Below are positions 8,226-16,051 of a stretch of 64,000 nucleotides of DNA, piece after piece. Numbering within the stretch: position 1 is the first letter of the stretch; the number at the start of each line of letters is the position of its first letter. This stretch comes from Alphaproteobacteria bacterium SO-S41. GTDB taxonomy: Bacteria; Pseudomonadota; Alphaproteobacteria; Micropepsales; Micropepsaceae. Under the pieces are notes generated by a model. It saw only the letters and a program-made list of their open reading frames with translations, did not search any database and was not told where the DNA came from. A program made the position numbers and the translations under genes. The DNA lies in the NCBI GenBank assembly GCA_019670725.1, contig AP024629.1, forward strand, positions 2,170,001 to 2,234,000, read 5' to 3'.

Positions 8226-10577
8226 GTGCCCACATTTTCACGCGCTCTCGAAGAATCCCTGCGCCGCGCGATTCGCATCGCGACCGAACGGACGCATGAA
8301 TACGCGACGCTTGAGCACCTGCTGCTGGCGCTCTCCGAGGACAAGGATGCCGGCGCCGTCATGCGCGCCTGCAACGCCGATCTCGAGCAGTTGAAGCGCT
8401 CGCTCACCAATTACATCGACAACGAATTGAAATCGCTGCGCTCTTCGGCCGGCGAGGACGCGAAGCCGACCACCGCCTTCCAGCGGGTCGTGCAGCGCGC
8501 GGTCATCCATGTGCAGTCGTCGGGCCGGGAGGAAGTGACCGGCGCGAATGTGCTGGTCGCGATCTTCGCCGAGCGCGAAAGCCACGCCGCCTATTTCCTG
8601 CAGGAGCAGGGCATGACGCGGCTGGATGCGGTCAACTATATCAGCCACGGCATCGCCAAGCGTCCCGGCGCGGGCGAATCGCGCACCGTGCGCGGCGCGG
8701 ATGAGGAAGAAGGCGAGGGCGGTGCCGGCCCCGGCGCGCCCGCGGGCAAGACGGACGCCAAGAGCGGCCAGGAAGCGCTCGACGCCTATTGCGTCAACCT
8801 CAACAAGAAGGCGCAGGGCGGCAAGATCGATCCGCTGATCGGGCGCGAGAGCGAAGTCGAGCGCACGATCCAGATTCTGTGCCGCCGTTCGAAGAACAAC
8901 CCGCTTTATGTCGGCGATCCCGGCGTCGGCAAAACGGCGATCGCCGAGGGCCTGGCGCGCAAGATCATCAACGGCGACGTGCCCGAGGTGCTGAAGGACG
9001 CGACGATCTTCTCGCTCGACATGGGCTCGCTGCTGGCCGGCACCCGCTATCGCGGCGACTTCGAGGAGCGGCTGAAGTCGGTCATCAAGGAGCTGGAGAA
9101 CTACAAGGGCGCGATCCTGTTCATCGACGAGATCCACACGGTGATCGGCGCCGGCGCGACCAGCGGCGGGGCGATGGACGCCTCGAACCTGCTGAAGCCC
9201 GCGCTCGCCTCCGGCACCATGCGCTGTATGGGCTCGACGACCTACAAGGAATACCGCCAGCACTTCGAGAAGGACCGCGCGCTGGTGCGCCGGTTCCAGA
9301 AGATCGACGTGAACGAGCCGACCGTGCCGGACACGATCAAGATCCTCAAAGGCCTGAAGCCGTATTTCGAGGAGTTCCACCGCGTCCGCTACACGGCCGA
9401 CGCCATCAAGGCGGCGGTCGAGCTGTCGGCGAAATACATCAACGACCGCAAGCTGCCGGACAAGGCGATCGACGTGATCGACGAGGTCGGTGCGGCGCAG
9501 ATGCTGGTCGCGGAATCGCGGCGCAAGAAGGTCATCGGCGTAAAAGAGGTCGAGGACGTGATCGCCAAAATCGCGCGCATCCCCTCCAAGACCGTGTCGA
9601 AGACCGACACCGAGTCGCTGCGCGAGCTGGAAAAGAACCTCCAGCGCGTCGTGTTCGGGCAGGACAATGCGATCACGCAGCTGTCGGCGGCGATCAAGCT
9701 GGCCCGTGCGGGCCTGCGCGAGCCGGAGAAGCCGATCGGCGCCTATCTGTTCTCCGGCCCCACGGGCGTCGGCAAGACCGAAGTGGCGCGCCAGCTCGCC
9801 AAGATCCTGGGCGTCGAGCTGCTGCGCTTCGACATGTCGGAATATATGGAGCGTCACGCGGTGAGCCGCCTGATCGGCGCGCCGCCCGGCTATGTCGGCT
9901 TCGACCAGGGCGGGTTGCTGACCGACGGCGTCGACCAGCATCCCCATGTCGTACTGCTGCTCGATGAAATCGAGAAGGCTCATCCCGACATCTACAACAT
10001 CCTGTTGCAGGTGATGGACCACGGCAAACTGACCGACCACAACGGCAAGAAGATCGACTTCCGCAACGTGATCCTGATCATGACCACGAATGCGGGCGCG
10101 TCGGACGCCGCCAAGGAATCGATCGGCTTCGGCCGCGGCAAGCGGGAAGGCGAGGACGAGGAAGCCATCAAGCGGCTGTTCACGCCGGAATTCCGCAACC
10201 GCCTCGACGCCGTCATTCCCTTCGCGCCGCTGACGCAGGCGATCATCGCGCAGGTCGTGACCAAGTTCGTGCTGCAGCTGGAAGCCCAGCTTTCGGACCG
10301 CAATGTGACGTTCGAACTGACCGAGGGCGCGATCGCCTGGCTCGCGAAGAACGGCTACGACGAGCACTTCGGCGCGCGGCCGCTGTCGCGCGTGATCCAG
10401 GACAGCATCAAGAAGCCGCTGGCGGAAGAGTTGCTGTTCGGCAAGCTGGTGAAGGGCGGCGTCGTGAAGGTCATTCACGACGAGGCCAGCGACAAGCTGA
10501 CCTTCGAGATCATCGAGCTGAAGGAACCCCCGGCCCGCGGCAAGAGCGAGTCGAAGGAACCGGAGCTGACGGAGTAG
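8226..10577 (+). CDS. clpA: ATP-dependent Clp protease ATP-binding subunit ClpA
   Basis: Hexameric AAA+ unfoldase that feeds proteins to ClpP. The 783-aa protein has an N-domain (about 1-150), a charged linker rich in Gly and Glu (about 155-180), and two AAA+ modules with Walker A motifs GDPGVGKT (about residue 230) and GPTGVGKT (about residue 513), each followed by a Walker B acidic pair (FIDEIH, LLDEIE). The loop SIGFG near residue 635 is the ClpP-docking IGF/L motif, so it should work with ClpP rather than alone. The start is GTG 8226, with AAGGA directly upstream and 9 nt after clpS. Both ATPase modules look intact. Confidence 0.97.
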   Translation: MPTFSRALEESLRRAIRIATERTHEYATLEHLLLALSEDKDAGAVMRACNADLEQLKRSLTNYIDNELKSLRSSAGEDAKPTTAFQRVVQRAVIHVQSSGREEVTGANVLVAIFAERESHAAYFLQEQGMTRLDAVNYISHGIAKRPGAGESRTVRGADEEEGEGGAGPGAPAGKTDAKSGQEALDAYCVNLNKKAQGGKIDPLIGRESEVERTIQILCRRSKNNPLYVGDPGVGKTAIAEGLARKIINGDVPEVLKDATIFSLDMGSLLAGTRYRGDFEERLKSVIKELENYKGAILFIDEIHTVIGAGATSGGAMDASNLLKPALASGTMRCMGSTTYKEYRQHFEKDRALVRRFQKIDVNEPTVPDTIKILKGLKPYFEEFHRVRYTADAIKAAVELSAKYINDRKLPDKAIDVIDEVGAAQMLVAESRRKKVIGVKEVEDVIAKIARIPSKTVSKTDTESLRELEKNLQRVVFGQDNAITQLSAAIKLARAGLREPEKPIGAYLFSGPTGVGKTEVARQLAKILGVELLRFDMSEYMERHAVSRLIGAPPGYVGFDQGGLLTDGVDQHPHVVLLLDEIEKAHPDIYNILLQVMDHGKLTDHNGKKIDFRNVILIMTTNAGASDAAKESIGFGRGKREGEDEEAIKRLFTPEFRNRLDAVIPFAPLTQAIIAQVVTKFVLQLEAQLSDRNVTFELTEGAIAWLAKNGYDEHFGARPLSRVIQDSIKKPLAEELLFGKLVKGGVVKVIHDEASDKLTFEIIELKEPPARGKSESKEPELTE

Positions 10578-10589
10578 TCCCGACCTTTT

Positions 10590-10735
10590 CTCCCCCGTTT
10601 ACGGGGGAGGGGGACCGCGAAGCGGTGGAGGGGGCGGATGCAGCGCGACGGCGCTTCACGCGATGACGCCCCCCTCTGCCATTGCATTCGCTTGCGCGAT
10701 TGCAATGGCTGTCTCCCCCCGCAAGCGGGCGGGAG
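10590..10735. repeat. Palindromic repeat cluster downstream of clpA
   Basis: The space between clpA and the convergent XRE gene holds three hairpins: a 20-bp palindrome at 10590-10609 (CTCCCCCG..CGGGGGAG), a CATTGCA...TGCAATG stem within about 10678-10707, and a CCCGC/GCGGG stem around 10716-10734. No gene is seen. This looks like an intergenic repeat element of a different type from that at 5.2 kb; it may also terminate clpA. Confidence 0.6.
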
Positions 10736-10749
10736 CAAGGGCGGCGGTG

Positions 10750-10965
10750 TCACCCGTTCCAGCCGAAGACATCCTCGACGCCGACACCGAAATAGCGGGC
10801 GATGCGGAAGGCGCTTTCGAGGCTGGGCGAGTAGCGATCCTGCTCAATGGCGATGATGGTCTGGCGGGTGACGCCGATCGCCTTGCCGAGCGCGGCCTGG
10901 GTGACGGCGCCGTGCGCTTCGCGCAGCTCGCGCACGCGGTTCGTGATGGGCGGTCGCTTGCCCAT
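10750..10965 (-). CDS. XRE-family helix-turn-helix regulator (short, YozG-like)
   Basis: A 71-aa protein that is little more than one XRE helix-turn-helix: VTQAALGKAIGVTRQTIIAIEQ (about 22-43) is the HTH, followed by the SPSLESAFRIARYFGVGVEDVF helices typical of these small dimeric regulators. It is the second gene of an operon: its ATG lies 3 nt after the stop of a membrane-protein gene. Small XRE proteins encoded with a membrane partner usually repress their own promoter; here two near-identical dyads sit at the operon promoter (11388-11407 and 11429-11448). The link between protein and site is an inference from position. Confidence 0.85.
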   Translation of the reverse strand: MGKRPPITNRVRELREAHGAVTQAALGKAIGVTRQTIIAIEQDRYSPSLESAFRIARYFGVGVEDVFGWNG

Positions 10966-10968
10966 CAG

Positions 10969-11376
10969 TCAGACTCCGCGCCGGTAGTACCAGATCTGCA
11001 GGCCGTATTCGGCGAGCTGGGCGACCATCAGGCTGATCAGCGCCGCGTGGAACATGTGGCTGGGCGGATGGCCCATCAGATAAGTGCCCATCGCGAGTAC
11101 GATGCCGACGGCCAGCACGCTGCCCGAGAGGTTGCCGGCGCGGTCGGCGATCCGCCGGTCGCGCTCGTCGGCCGCGGCGCCCGCATCGCGCGGTGCGAAG
11201 ATCGCGATCGCGATTTGTCCGAACACGGATAAAATCGTCAGCACCACGACATAGGCGATCACGATGGGCAGCGGCGGCACCGCACTCGGCAGCGGCGCGA
11301 CCAGCGCGGCATAGAGCGCCGCCGTGATGACGATGATCACCGCCATCACCCAGGCGGACTTTTCGCGAAAGGGCAT
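10969..11376 (-). CDS. Small four-helix membrane protein paired with the XRE regulator
   Basis: A 135-aa integral membrane protein with four hydrophobic segments (about residues 8-30, 34-60, 85-105 and 112-128) and a charged loop between helices 2 and 3 (PRDAGAAADERDRRI). The arrangement, a four-helix DUF2178-like membrane protein followed at once by a short XRE regulator, is seen in many bacteria, but the molecular role is unknown to me. ATG 11376 is chosen (MPFREKSAW); an ATG two codons upstream is also possible. The longer frame reaching 11505 would translate the operators and is rejected. Co-transcribed with the XRE gene. Confidence 0.75.
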   Translation of the reverse strand: MPFREKSAWVMAVIIVITAALYAALVAPLPSAVPPLPIVIAYVVVLTILSVFGQIAIAIFAPRDAGAAADERDRRIADRAGNLSGSVLAVGIVLAMGTYLMGHPPSHMFHAALISLMVAQLAEYGLQIWYYRRGV

Positions 11377-11387
11377 GCACATTCTCC

Positions 11388-11448
11388 ATGTCGAAAATCT
11401 TTGACATGGATAGGCGTACCGATCTGCGATGTCAAATATTTTCGACAT
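11388..11448 (-). promoter_or_regulatory. Promoter with two operator dyads for the membrane-protein/XRE operon
   Basis: Reading the minus strand, a -35 TTGACA (11435-11430) and a -10 TATCCA (11412-11407) are separated by exactly 17 bp. Two 20-bp dyads overlap them: site B at 11429-11448 covers the -35 and, on the minus strand, differs from site A (11388-11407) at one base (ATGTCGAAAATMTTTGACAT). Site A abuts the downstream side of the -10. Two matching operators bracketing a promoter indicate repression, most likely by the XRE protein of the same operon. Confidence 0.75.
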
Positions 11449-11492
11449 TATATACTTCGCAAACCCATGACGAATCGTGATACTCGTCGTGG

Positions 11493-12305
11493 ATGGGGTG
11501 GGCATCGTTTCACAACTTCATCAAATGGGCCGGGGCTGTGATCCCGGTTGTCGTCGTCAGCGTTCTCACGCTTCTTGCGGCCGTAGAGGGATCTGAGGGA
11601 AAGCGCCCCTCGGTCGCCGCATGGAACGATACCATTTGGAACATCATCATACCTTCTCCGCAGACATGGGCGGCGGTAGGCGTCATGGCGTTTCTTTGGG
11701 TTTTACTGTTCCTCTGGAGCGGTCGAATGGCGCGCCAGTATGAAACGGTCGTAGGGCCAACGCAGAAGGTCGAGCAGGTTGGCGAGGCTGAGGTCAAAAG
11801 AGAGGTTCCTCTAGCTCAGGCTGAAAAACTTCCGCCGCTGAAGCAGCATTATGAGACCGATTTCAAAGAGGGTCGTGGCACCCTGATAATGATGGAATCT
11901 TTCAATCAGGACATCACATTTCCCGATGGGAAGATCGTTCGGATTGAGTATGCCCGCCATCTCAACTACGCCGCACGTTCGATCTTCCTCGCCATATACA
12001 TACCTGCCGACACGCGAGCCGTGGCGATCTGCGAGTATGTCAAAGATCACATCGATGACTATACGAGGTCAGACCTAGACATCGAGATGGGTGGCTCAGG
12101 TAGCGAGCCTGAGCGCTCAAGCGACCTGATTTTTACAGGGCGTGTTTTCGTCTACCACGAAGGCCATATACCTCTCGCAGATCGAGGCGCACTGGATGCC
12201 GCTTATAGAGAGAAGAACCTGAGGCTTCAGTTTCGCAGCACGGATTATGTTCTCGCCGCTATGCAGGGCAAGAAACAGGCTACTGCTGCTTCGGCGTCTT
12301 CTTAG
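11493..12305 (+). CDS. Membrane protein of unknown function in the low-GC islet
   Basis: A 270-aa protein with two N-terminal membrane segments (about residues 11-30 and 59-77), then a soluble domain (about 80-260) with no motif I recognise. The tail is Ala/Ser-rich (KKQATAASASS). Codon use and base composition are clearly more AT-rich than the flanking chromosome. The start is ATG 11493 with no clear Shine-Dalgarno site, so it could lie elsewhere. Its 3' end overlaps by 26 bp the last gene of a convergent unknown operon. The predicted topology (two helices, large C-terminal soluble domain) is an inference from hydrophobicity; function unknown. Confidence 0.6.
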   Translation: MGWASFHNFIKWAGAVIPVVVVSVLTLLAAVEGSEGKRPSVAAWNDTIWNIIIPSPQTWAAVGVMAFLWVLLFLWSGRMARQYETVVGPTQKVEQVGEAEVKREVPLAQAEKLPPLKQHYETDFKEGRGTLIMMESFNQDITFPDGKIVRIEYARHLNYAARSIFLAIYIPADTRAVAICEYVKDHIDDYTRSDLDIEMGGSGSEPERSSDLIFTGRVFVYHEGHIPLADRGALDAAYREKNLRLQFRSTDYVLAAMQGKKQATAASASS

Positions 12306-12414
12306 CCACCCTCTTCACCGCCTTCTCAAACGCGGCTTCGGACTCGTCGCACTCAAGCTGCTTGGCGAGGGCTTTAAACTTCTCGGATTGCGTCGGGGTA
12401 TCTTGCTTGCTCAT
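12280..12414 (-). CDS. Small charged protein (ECDESEAAF family), 44 aa
   Basis: Starts at ATG 12414, overlapping the stop of the upstream gene by four bases (ATGA), so it is translationally coupled. The 44-aa product is highly charged and probably helical; its core is AKQLECDESEAAFEKAVKRVAKK. Small proteins of this type with an L-E-x-D-E-S-E-x-x-F core occur in many alphaproteobacteria with no known role. The 42 bases at 12326-12367 recur at 15619-15660 with a single mismatch, and a more decayed copy of the tail lies at 15306-15374. It is the third gene of a three-gene overlapping operon. Confidence 0.6.
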   Translation of the reverse strand: MSKQDTPTQSEKFKALAKQLECDESEAAFEKAVKRVAKKTPKQQ

Positions 12415-13148
12415 GCCGCTAACCGCTGAAGCTGACTGGCGAGACTGCCTGCCGGCAAAGTCGGGGCGCCAACGCCAAGCAGGGCGAGGTCCGCAGTCTT
12501 CCAAGGCGAAGTGTCATCATAGACTATCCGCTGGATGACGTTGGGATTGTGCGCTTGGCTGACATCCAAATGCGAGACTATCGCCGAATTAATCGCGTTG
12601 GCGTCTTGCACCACGGCGTCAATCACAAGCGTCTTGCCGTTGATCTCAAGGCCAAAGTCGAACAGGTGCTTTTTCAAACTAGCGCCCGTCGCATGGGCGC
12701 CGCGAGAGGCCTTAATCGACGGGACCAGACGAATGATCTCATTGACCCGTTCCTTGAAGTGAACAGCGGCCTGTTTGCGAGCGTGTGCACGCCTCAAGCG
12801 ATTGTCGGCTGCAATGCTCTGCTCGATGATCATTGGAACCCAACCCGTAAGTTCTTCCGGGCATACGCCAGACCGGAAAATCCAACCCGACTGGCTGACC
12901 TCAAGACCGTATGCCTTCGCCGCGTTTAGGTGCTTCCGTGCGTCGTCGCCTCCACCAGCGGATATGAACTCCCTGATCGCACCGCCGCCGTCTGACACGA
13001 CAAAGGAGCGTTCGCCGCCCTCGATATAGGCCTGCGCACCGGTGCCGCTTTGATATGAGAACAGCGAGGGTATCACGACGAAGCGGCCCGCCTCGTAAGG
13101 CTGGCTGGCTGGCCGCATCAAGTGTGTGATCATCTCCAGCATGGTCAA
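12411..13148 (-). CDS. Unknown protein, possibly DUF1828/DUF1829-like
   Basis: A 245-aa soluble protein. The N-terminal part (GRFVVIPSLFSYQSG, then IEGGERSFVVSDGGGAIREF) has the strand-and-turn pattern of DUF1828, and the C-terminal part (INGKTLVIDAVV ... IVYDDTSPWKTADLALL) resembles DUF1829, domains that commonly occur together. This is recognition by pattern only and is not certain. The start is TTG 13148, which overlaps the stop of the upstream gene (TTGA), or ATG 13142 two codons later. It is coupled by four-base overlaps to both neighbours. Base composition is lower in GC than the surrounding core genes. Function unknown; an accessory or defence role is conceivable but unproven. Confidence 0.55.
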   Translation of the reverse strand: MTMLEMITHLMRPASQPYEAGRFVVIPSLFSYQSGTGAQAYIEGGERSFVVSDGGGAIREFISAGGGDDARKHLNAAKAYGLEVSQSGWIFRSGVCPEELTGWVPMIIEQSIAADNRLRRAHARKQAAVHFKERVNEIIRLVPSIKASRGAHATGASLKKHLFDFGLEINGKTLVIDAVVQDANAINSAIVSHLDVSQAHNPNVIQRIVYDDTSPWKTADLALLGVGAPTLPAGSLASQLQRLAA

Positions 13149-13681
13149 ACCAAGTCGTCAGGTGGTCGAAGAGGCATTACAGAGTTGGAACATTCAATGT
13201 TCGCTTCTCCGCAGAAATACCGGAACGCGCTTTCGAAAGACTGAACGTTGCCGGGCAGGAGTCTCGCAAAGAAAAGGTCCGCAGGCAACGCGCGGTCTGT
13301 CGCTATGTGGCGGTTGTCATCCCAAAGGTGGGCGTGGCGTGTGCGTATCCACCCAACCCGAATATCGGGGGGCATCTGAATGCCCTTGTGGATGCGGTTC
13401 CAGTGTAGCGCGTCATCGGCGTAGCACATGCGTGCCACCGGGCCTTCTTGCCCAGGACCTGGCCTATACGAAATCACTTGAACCACGGCTCGCTCAAATC
13501 CGGTGCGAGGATACGCGTCGATCACAAGGCGCAGATCGCAGATGCCTTCGTCTGTAAGAAGTGGTGATACCCAACGGTGATTGCCATAGGGGCTAGGCTG
13601 CCAAGTGTCAGAGCCGACCACAACTTTGCGCGTAGCCATCAGAGCGTCTATTCGCGCGCGAGTTTGGAGCGGGAGATTCAA
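13145..13681 (-). CDS. Hypothetical protein heading a three-gene overlapping operon
   Basis: Up to 178 aa from TTG 13681; ATG 13639 (MATRKVVVGSD) would give 164 aa and may be the real start, since neither start has a clear ribosome site. The protein is soluble and rich in Trp, His, Arg and Asp. Notable segments are WQPSPYGNHRWVSPLLTDEG, RTRHAHLWDDNRHIATD and a Cys-containing tail (FRYFCGEANIECSNS). I do not recognise a family. Its stop overlaps the start of the next gene by four bases, so the three genes probably act together. It lies between the transposase and the unknown pair in the low-GC islet. Confidence 0.5.
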   Translation of the reverse strand: MNLPLQTRARIDALMATRKVVVGSDTWQPSPYGNHRWVSPLLTDEGICDLRLVIDAYPRTGFERAVVQVISYRPGPGQEGPVARMCYADDALHWNRIHKGIQMPPDIRVGWIRTRHAHLWDDNRHIATDRALPADLFFARLLPGNVQSFESAFRYFCGEANIECSNSVMPLRPPDDLV

Positions 13682-13793
13682 GTCAAAGACTCAGCCAGTC
13701 GGGTTCAGTAATAGAACCCGCCTTTCTACTGTCCTGCAACTTTCGCTCTACTTCGTCCGCCAACGCGCCCGGCGGTTCCGACCACTTACCCGT

Positions 13794-14732
13794 TCACGCG
13801 AGCCGCTTGTCAGGCCCCCGATAAGTGAGGCGCTTGCCGACGATGCCCTCAAGCGCCTTGATCGCGCGGGCTTCGTCGTCCACGCCCTTCGCGGCACGGT
13901 TGGAATAGCGGAAGTCGAACTCAGCCAGATAGCGGTGCAGGTGCTTCTTGCTGGCCTTCTGATAGACGCCGCGCATGCCGCGCTTGAAGATACCGAAATA
14001 GCCTTCAACCGTGTTGCTGTGGATGGTCGGATCGGCGGCGTTCACATACTCGCCAGCGGCATGGCTGGTCGTGCCGTGCTGGGCGAACTCGCCGCCGATG
14101 ACGCGGTAGTGGTGGGCTTCGTCCGTCATAAGGCGCGCTTCCTTCGCGATAGCTTCGCGCAGGATCGGCTCAATCGTACTGGCCTTCAGATCGTCCACGA
14201 CATGAGAGCGGGCAACGCCAGTCTCGCGGTCGAGAAGCGTCAGCACCTTGATCTTGTGGGCCGCGCCGCGACCGACCTTCTTGCCGGGCTCGCGACCGTA
14301 GAACGTCTCGTCCACTTCAACGGCACCGCCAGCGCCACCAAACGGCGCGAGAGCGCCGGAACGCATGGCCTCGCGGATACGGTGCTCAAGGAACCACGCC
14401 GTCTTGTAGGTAATCTCAAGCGTGCGGTGCAGCTGGTGGGCGCTGACGCCCTTCTTGCTGCTGCACATGAGGTAAATGGCCTGAAGCCACTTCGTCAGCG
14501 GCAGGTGGCTGTCCTCAAAGATCGTGCCAATGCGCACCGTGAACTGCTTACGGCAATCGCCGCACTTCTTAAGGCCCATACGGACCTTCTTTTCGGGGTT
14601 CGGTTTGATCGCGCCGATCCGGCCCATGCAGCCGCAGTGCGGACAGACAGGCGAGCCGTTCCAGATGATGCCTTCAACGAACGCGAAGGCGGCGGCTTCA
14701 TCGTGGAAATAGGGCTTGGACAGAACAGACAT
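13794..14732 (-). CDS. IS1595-family transposase (ISXO2-like)
   Basis: A 312-aa DDE-type transposase. An N-terminal zinc ribbon with C-P-H-C ... C-G-D-C (about residues 32-60) precedes the ISXO2-like catalytic domain (about 125-290). The first acid lies in VEVDETFYG, the second in LMTDEAHHY, and the closing SNTVEGYFGIFKRG supplies Asn/Glu, the DDE/N pattern of IS1595. ATG 14732 has AAGGAG 7 nt upstream. The frame is intact, but I could find no convincing terminal inverted repeats or target duplication, so it may be an immobile or captured copy. Its promoter contains a 46-bp dyad related to the XRE operators. Confidence 0.88.
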   Translation of the reverse strand: MSVLSKPYFHDEAAAFAFVEGIIWNGSPVCPHCGCMGRIGAIKPNPEKKVRMGLKKCGDCRKQFTVRIGTIFEDSHLPLTKWLQAIYLMCSSKKGVSAHQLHRTLEITYKTAWFLEHRIREAMRSGALAPFGGAGGAVEVDETFYGREPGKKVGRGAAHKIKVLTLLDRETGVARSHVVDDLKASTIEPILREAIAKEARLMTDEAHHYRVIGGEFAQHGTTSHAAGEYVNAADPTIHSNTVEGYFGIFKRGMRGVYQKASKKHLHRYLAEFDFRYSNRAAKGVDDEARAIKALEGIVGKRLTYRGPDKRLA

Positions 14733-14751
14733 CGGGCATCTCCTTGAGCCC

Positions 14752-14820
14752 GTTATGATTCATGTCCTTGGGTTTGTCAAATATATAATGTCGAATATTT
14801 TGGACATTATATATTTGGCA
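14752..14820 (-). promoter_or_regulatory. 46-bp dyad and promoter upstream of the transposase
   Basis: Two 18-base arms at 14775-14792 and 14803-14820 (TGTCAAATATATAATGTC against TGCCAAATATATAATGTC, 17/18 complementary) flank a 10-bp AT-rich centre. The inner ATGTC-N10-GACAT (14788-14807) matches the operators of the XRE operon. On the minus strand a -35 TTGACA (14780-14775) and a -10 CATAAC (14757-14752) with a 17-bp spacer point to the transposase, so the dyad would control it. Confidence 0.65.
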
Positions 14821-14887
14821 GACCGCGCGCTACCCTGCCTGACATTTCCGTTAGGTAAGCGGAAGGTTTGGGCGCTTACTCCAACGC

Positions 14888-15082
14888 ATGCAAGACAACC
14901 TAACCCGCGCAGAGCGGGCCGAAGGGCTGATCGATTTACATGGGGATCAGTCTTCCGCCGCGGCGATCCTCCAATGCAATGACACGCAGGAAGACGTGGA
15001 CATGATCGAAGCGTTCCGGGTCCTTATGGCCGTCTGGGACGCTGAAGACGCAGCGGAGCGCACGCCTCTTATCCATCGTTGA
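14888..15082 (+). CDS. Possible small protein, 64 aa
   Basis: An acidic, soluble reading frame (MQDNLTRAERAEGLIDLHG...) with the amino-acid balance of a real protein, but no clear ribosome site and no family I recognise. It lies between the transposase dyad and the decayed fragments. The real start could be elsewhere. Confidence 0.3.
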   Translation: MQDNLTRAERAEGLIDLHGDQSSAAAILQCNDTQEDVDMIEAFRVLMAVWDAEDAAERTPLIHR

Positions 15083-15094
15083 CACGCATCAAGT

Positions 15095-15346
15095 TTGAGC
15101 GCGTTAGCGTGGGCCGTGCCCTACATTGTGAAGAGTCGCTCGCGCGGCCCGCCAGACGCAATACTAAGCGTTTGGCGCGATACCGCATTGGAGGCACTCG
15201 TAACTGCCCGCATCCGCCAATCGGCAAATTTGCTTGTGACGATCTATGACGTTGAGGCGGAGCAGGACATCACGATCGGCACACTAATAGCCCGGATCGA
15301 GGCTCCTACGCCTTTGGTTTGGATCGATCCTTCACCGAAGCCTTGA
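15095..15346 (+). CDS. Possible small protein, 83 aa
   Basis: An open frame from TTG 15095 (or GTG 15116) in the same strand as the preceding 64-aa frame. It reads plausibly as protein (LVTIYDVEAEQDITIGTLIARIE) but has no recognised family, no Shine-Dalgarno site, and overlaps a gene fragment on the other strand. Weakly supported. Confidence 0.22.
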   Translation: MSALAWAVPYIVKSRSRGPPDAILSVWRDTALEALVTARIRQSANLLVTIYDVEAEQDITIGTLIARIEAPTPLVWIDPSPKP

Positions 15347-15374
15347 GCGCGATCTTCCTAAGCTTCTCGTCAAA
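15306..15374 (-). pseudogene. Decayed C-terminal fragment of an ECDESEAAF-type small gene
   Basis: On the minus strand this encodes FDEKLRKIALKASVKDR... up to a TAG, matching the FDEKLKKI segment of the fragment at 15561-15672. The 5' part is missing: upstream of the Phe codon the sequence turns into the ATATATTTGGCAGACC repeat shared with the transposase dyad, which marks a junction. It has no start codon of its own. Confidence 0.5.
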
Positions 15375-15390
15375 ATATATTTGGCAGACC
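15375..15390. repeat. 16-bp direct repeat shared with the transposase dyad
   Basis: ATATATTTGGCAGACC here is identical to 14809-14824, the outer right arm of the 46-bp dyad, and a diverged version lies at 11448-11463 beside the XRE operators. It abuts the truncated gene fragment, so it looks like the edge of an insertion or recombination event. Confidence 0.65.
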
Positions 15391-15405
15391 CGCCGCGACT
15401 AAAAC

Positions 15406-15564
15406 CTATTGTACGGCGCCACCGCCGGGGGGAATTGTGGGTCGCGTAAGGGGGTGGTCGGATGGTTCTGGCATTCGCTTTCCGAACATGAAGCGAAAAA
15501 GGGCGATGATGCCTACGAGCAGGGCCAACCCGCAGAACCAAACCCAAATGGTGTGTAGGCTCAT
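15406..15564 (-). CDS. Small single-pass membrane protein, 52 aa
   Basis: Starts at ATG 15564, whose bases overlap the TGA of the upstream fragment (ATGA). One membrane helix (about residues 6-27, IWVWFCGLALLVGIIALFRF) is followed by a short Pro-rich tail. Similar in style to the 59-aa membrane protein 110 bp upstream. No family recognised. The overlap with an upstream frame that lacks a start suggests the operon was intact in an ancestor. Confidence 0.45.
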   Translation of the reverse strand: MSLHTIWVWFCGLALLVGIIALFRFMFGKRMPEPSDHPLTRPTIPPGGGAVQ

Positions 15565-15672
15565 TTCGGCATCGCCTTCTTCGACTCTGGCTTCCTGAAG
15601 ATCTTCTTCAGCTTCTCGTCAAACGCGGCTTCGGACTCGTCGCACTCAAGCTGCCTGGCGTCTTTTATAGCC
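15561..15672 (-). pseudogene. Headless copy of the ECDESEAAF small gene
   Basis: Encodes DARQLECDESEAAFDEKLKK... to TGA 15563-15561. Bases 15619-15660 match 12326-12367 at 41 of 42 positions. In this frame I find no ATG, GTG or TTG start before it runs into the upstream gene, so it reads as a truncated copy. The match to the intact 44-aa gene 3.3 kb away implies recent duplication or exchange. Confidence 0.5.
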
Positions 15673-15852
15673 TCACCGCCGCCAGCCCTTCGGGGCCGCG
15701 GTGTCTTTCTTCGCCGCCGGCGGCGGGGTCTTCAGGGCGCGAAGGGCGTCGTTGGAGTCGTTGGTGGGTTGCACGCCGTCACTGGCTCTCATCAGGAGCA
15801 AGACGACGCGCAGTCCGAGGATCAAGATCCCGCCCAGAATACCCCAGGTCAT
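15673..15852 (-). CDS. Small membrane protein, 59 aa
   Basis: ATG 15852 follows a GAAAGGG ribosome site. One hydrophobic helix (MTWGILGGILILGLRVVLLLM, residues 1-21) is followed by a polar tail rich in Pro, Ala and Lys (TPPPAAKKDTAAPKG). The longer frame to 15978 is rejected because it ignores this ribosome site. Family unknown; the small membrane gene at 15406-15564 may be part of the same transcript. Confidence 0.5.
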   Translation of the reverse strand: MTWGILGGILILGLRVVLLLMRASDGVQPTNDSNDALRALKTPPPAAKKDTAAPKGWRR

Positions 15853-16051
15853 CGGCACACCCTTTCGATGGCTGAGGATCGCACAAATGCCGGGATTTGG
15901 GACTGCGGCGGACTGCCGCCGCGCGTGGCGCGCCTGCTGCAACGGCAAAGGCCCCGTCCTCCGGGGAGGGCGGGGCAAGTCGATGGAAACGGCAGATGGG
16001 GATCCGCCGATGAGGTGACGGGCGGCGGCGCGGTTTGTGACCGCTTGCGGT

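Noticed and set aside
13690-13720. Hairpin GGGTTC...GAACCC as a terminator or attachment site
   Set aside because: A short stem lies between the transposase and the unknown operon, but it has no T tract and no matching partner, so its role cannot be supported.
13685-14880. Complete insertion sequence with terminal inverted repeats
   Set aside because: The transposase is intact but I could not find matching inverted ends or a target duplication on both sides, so only the gene is reported.
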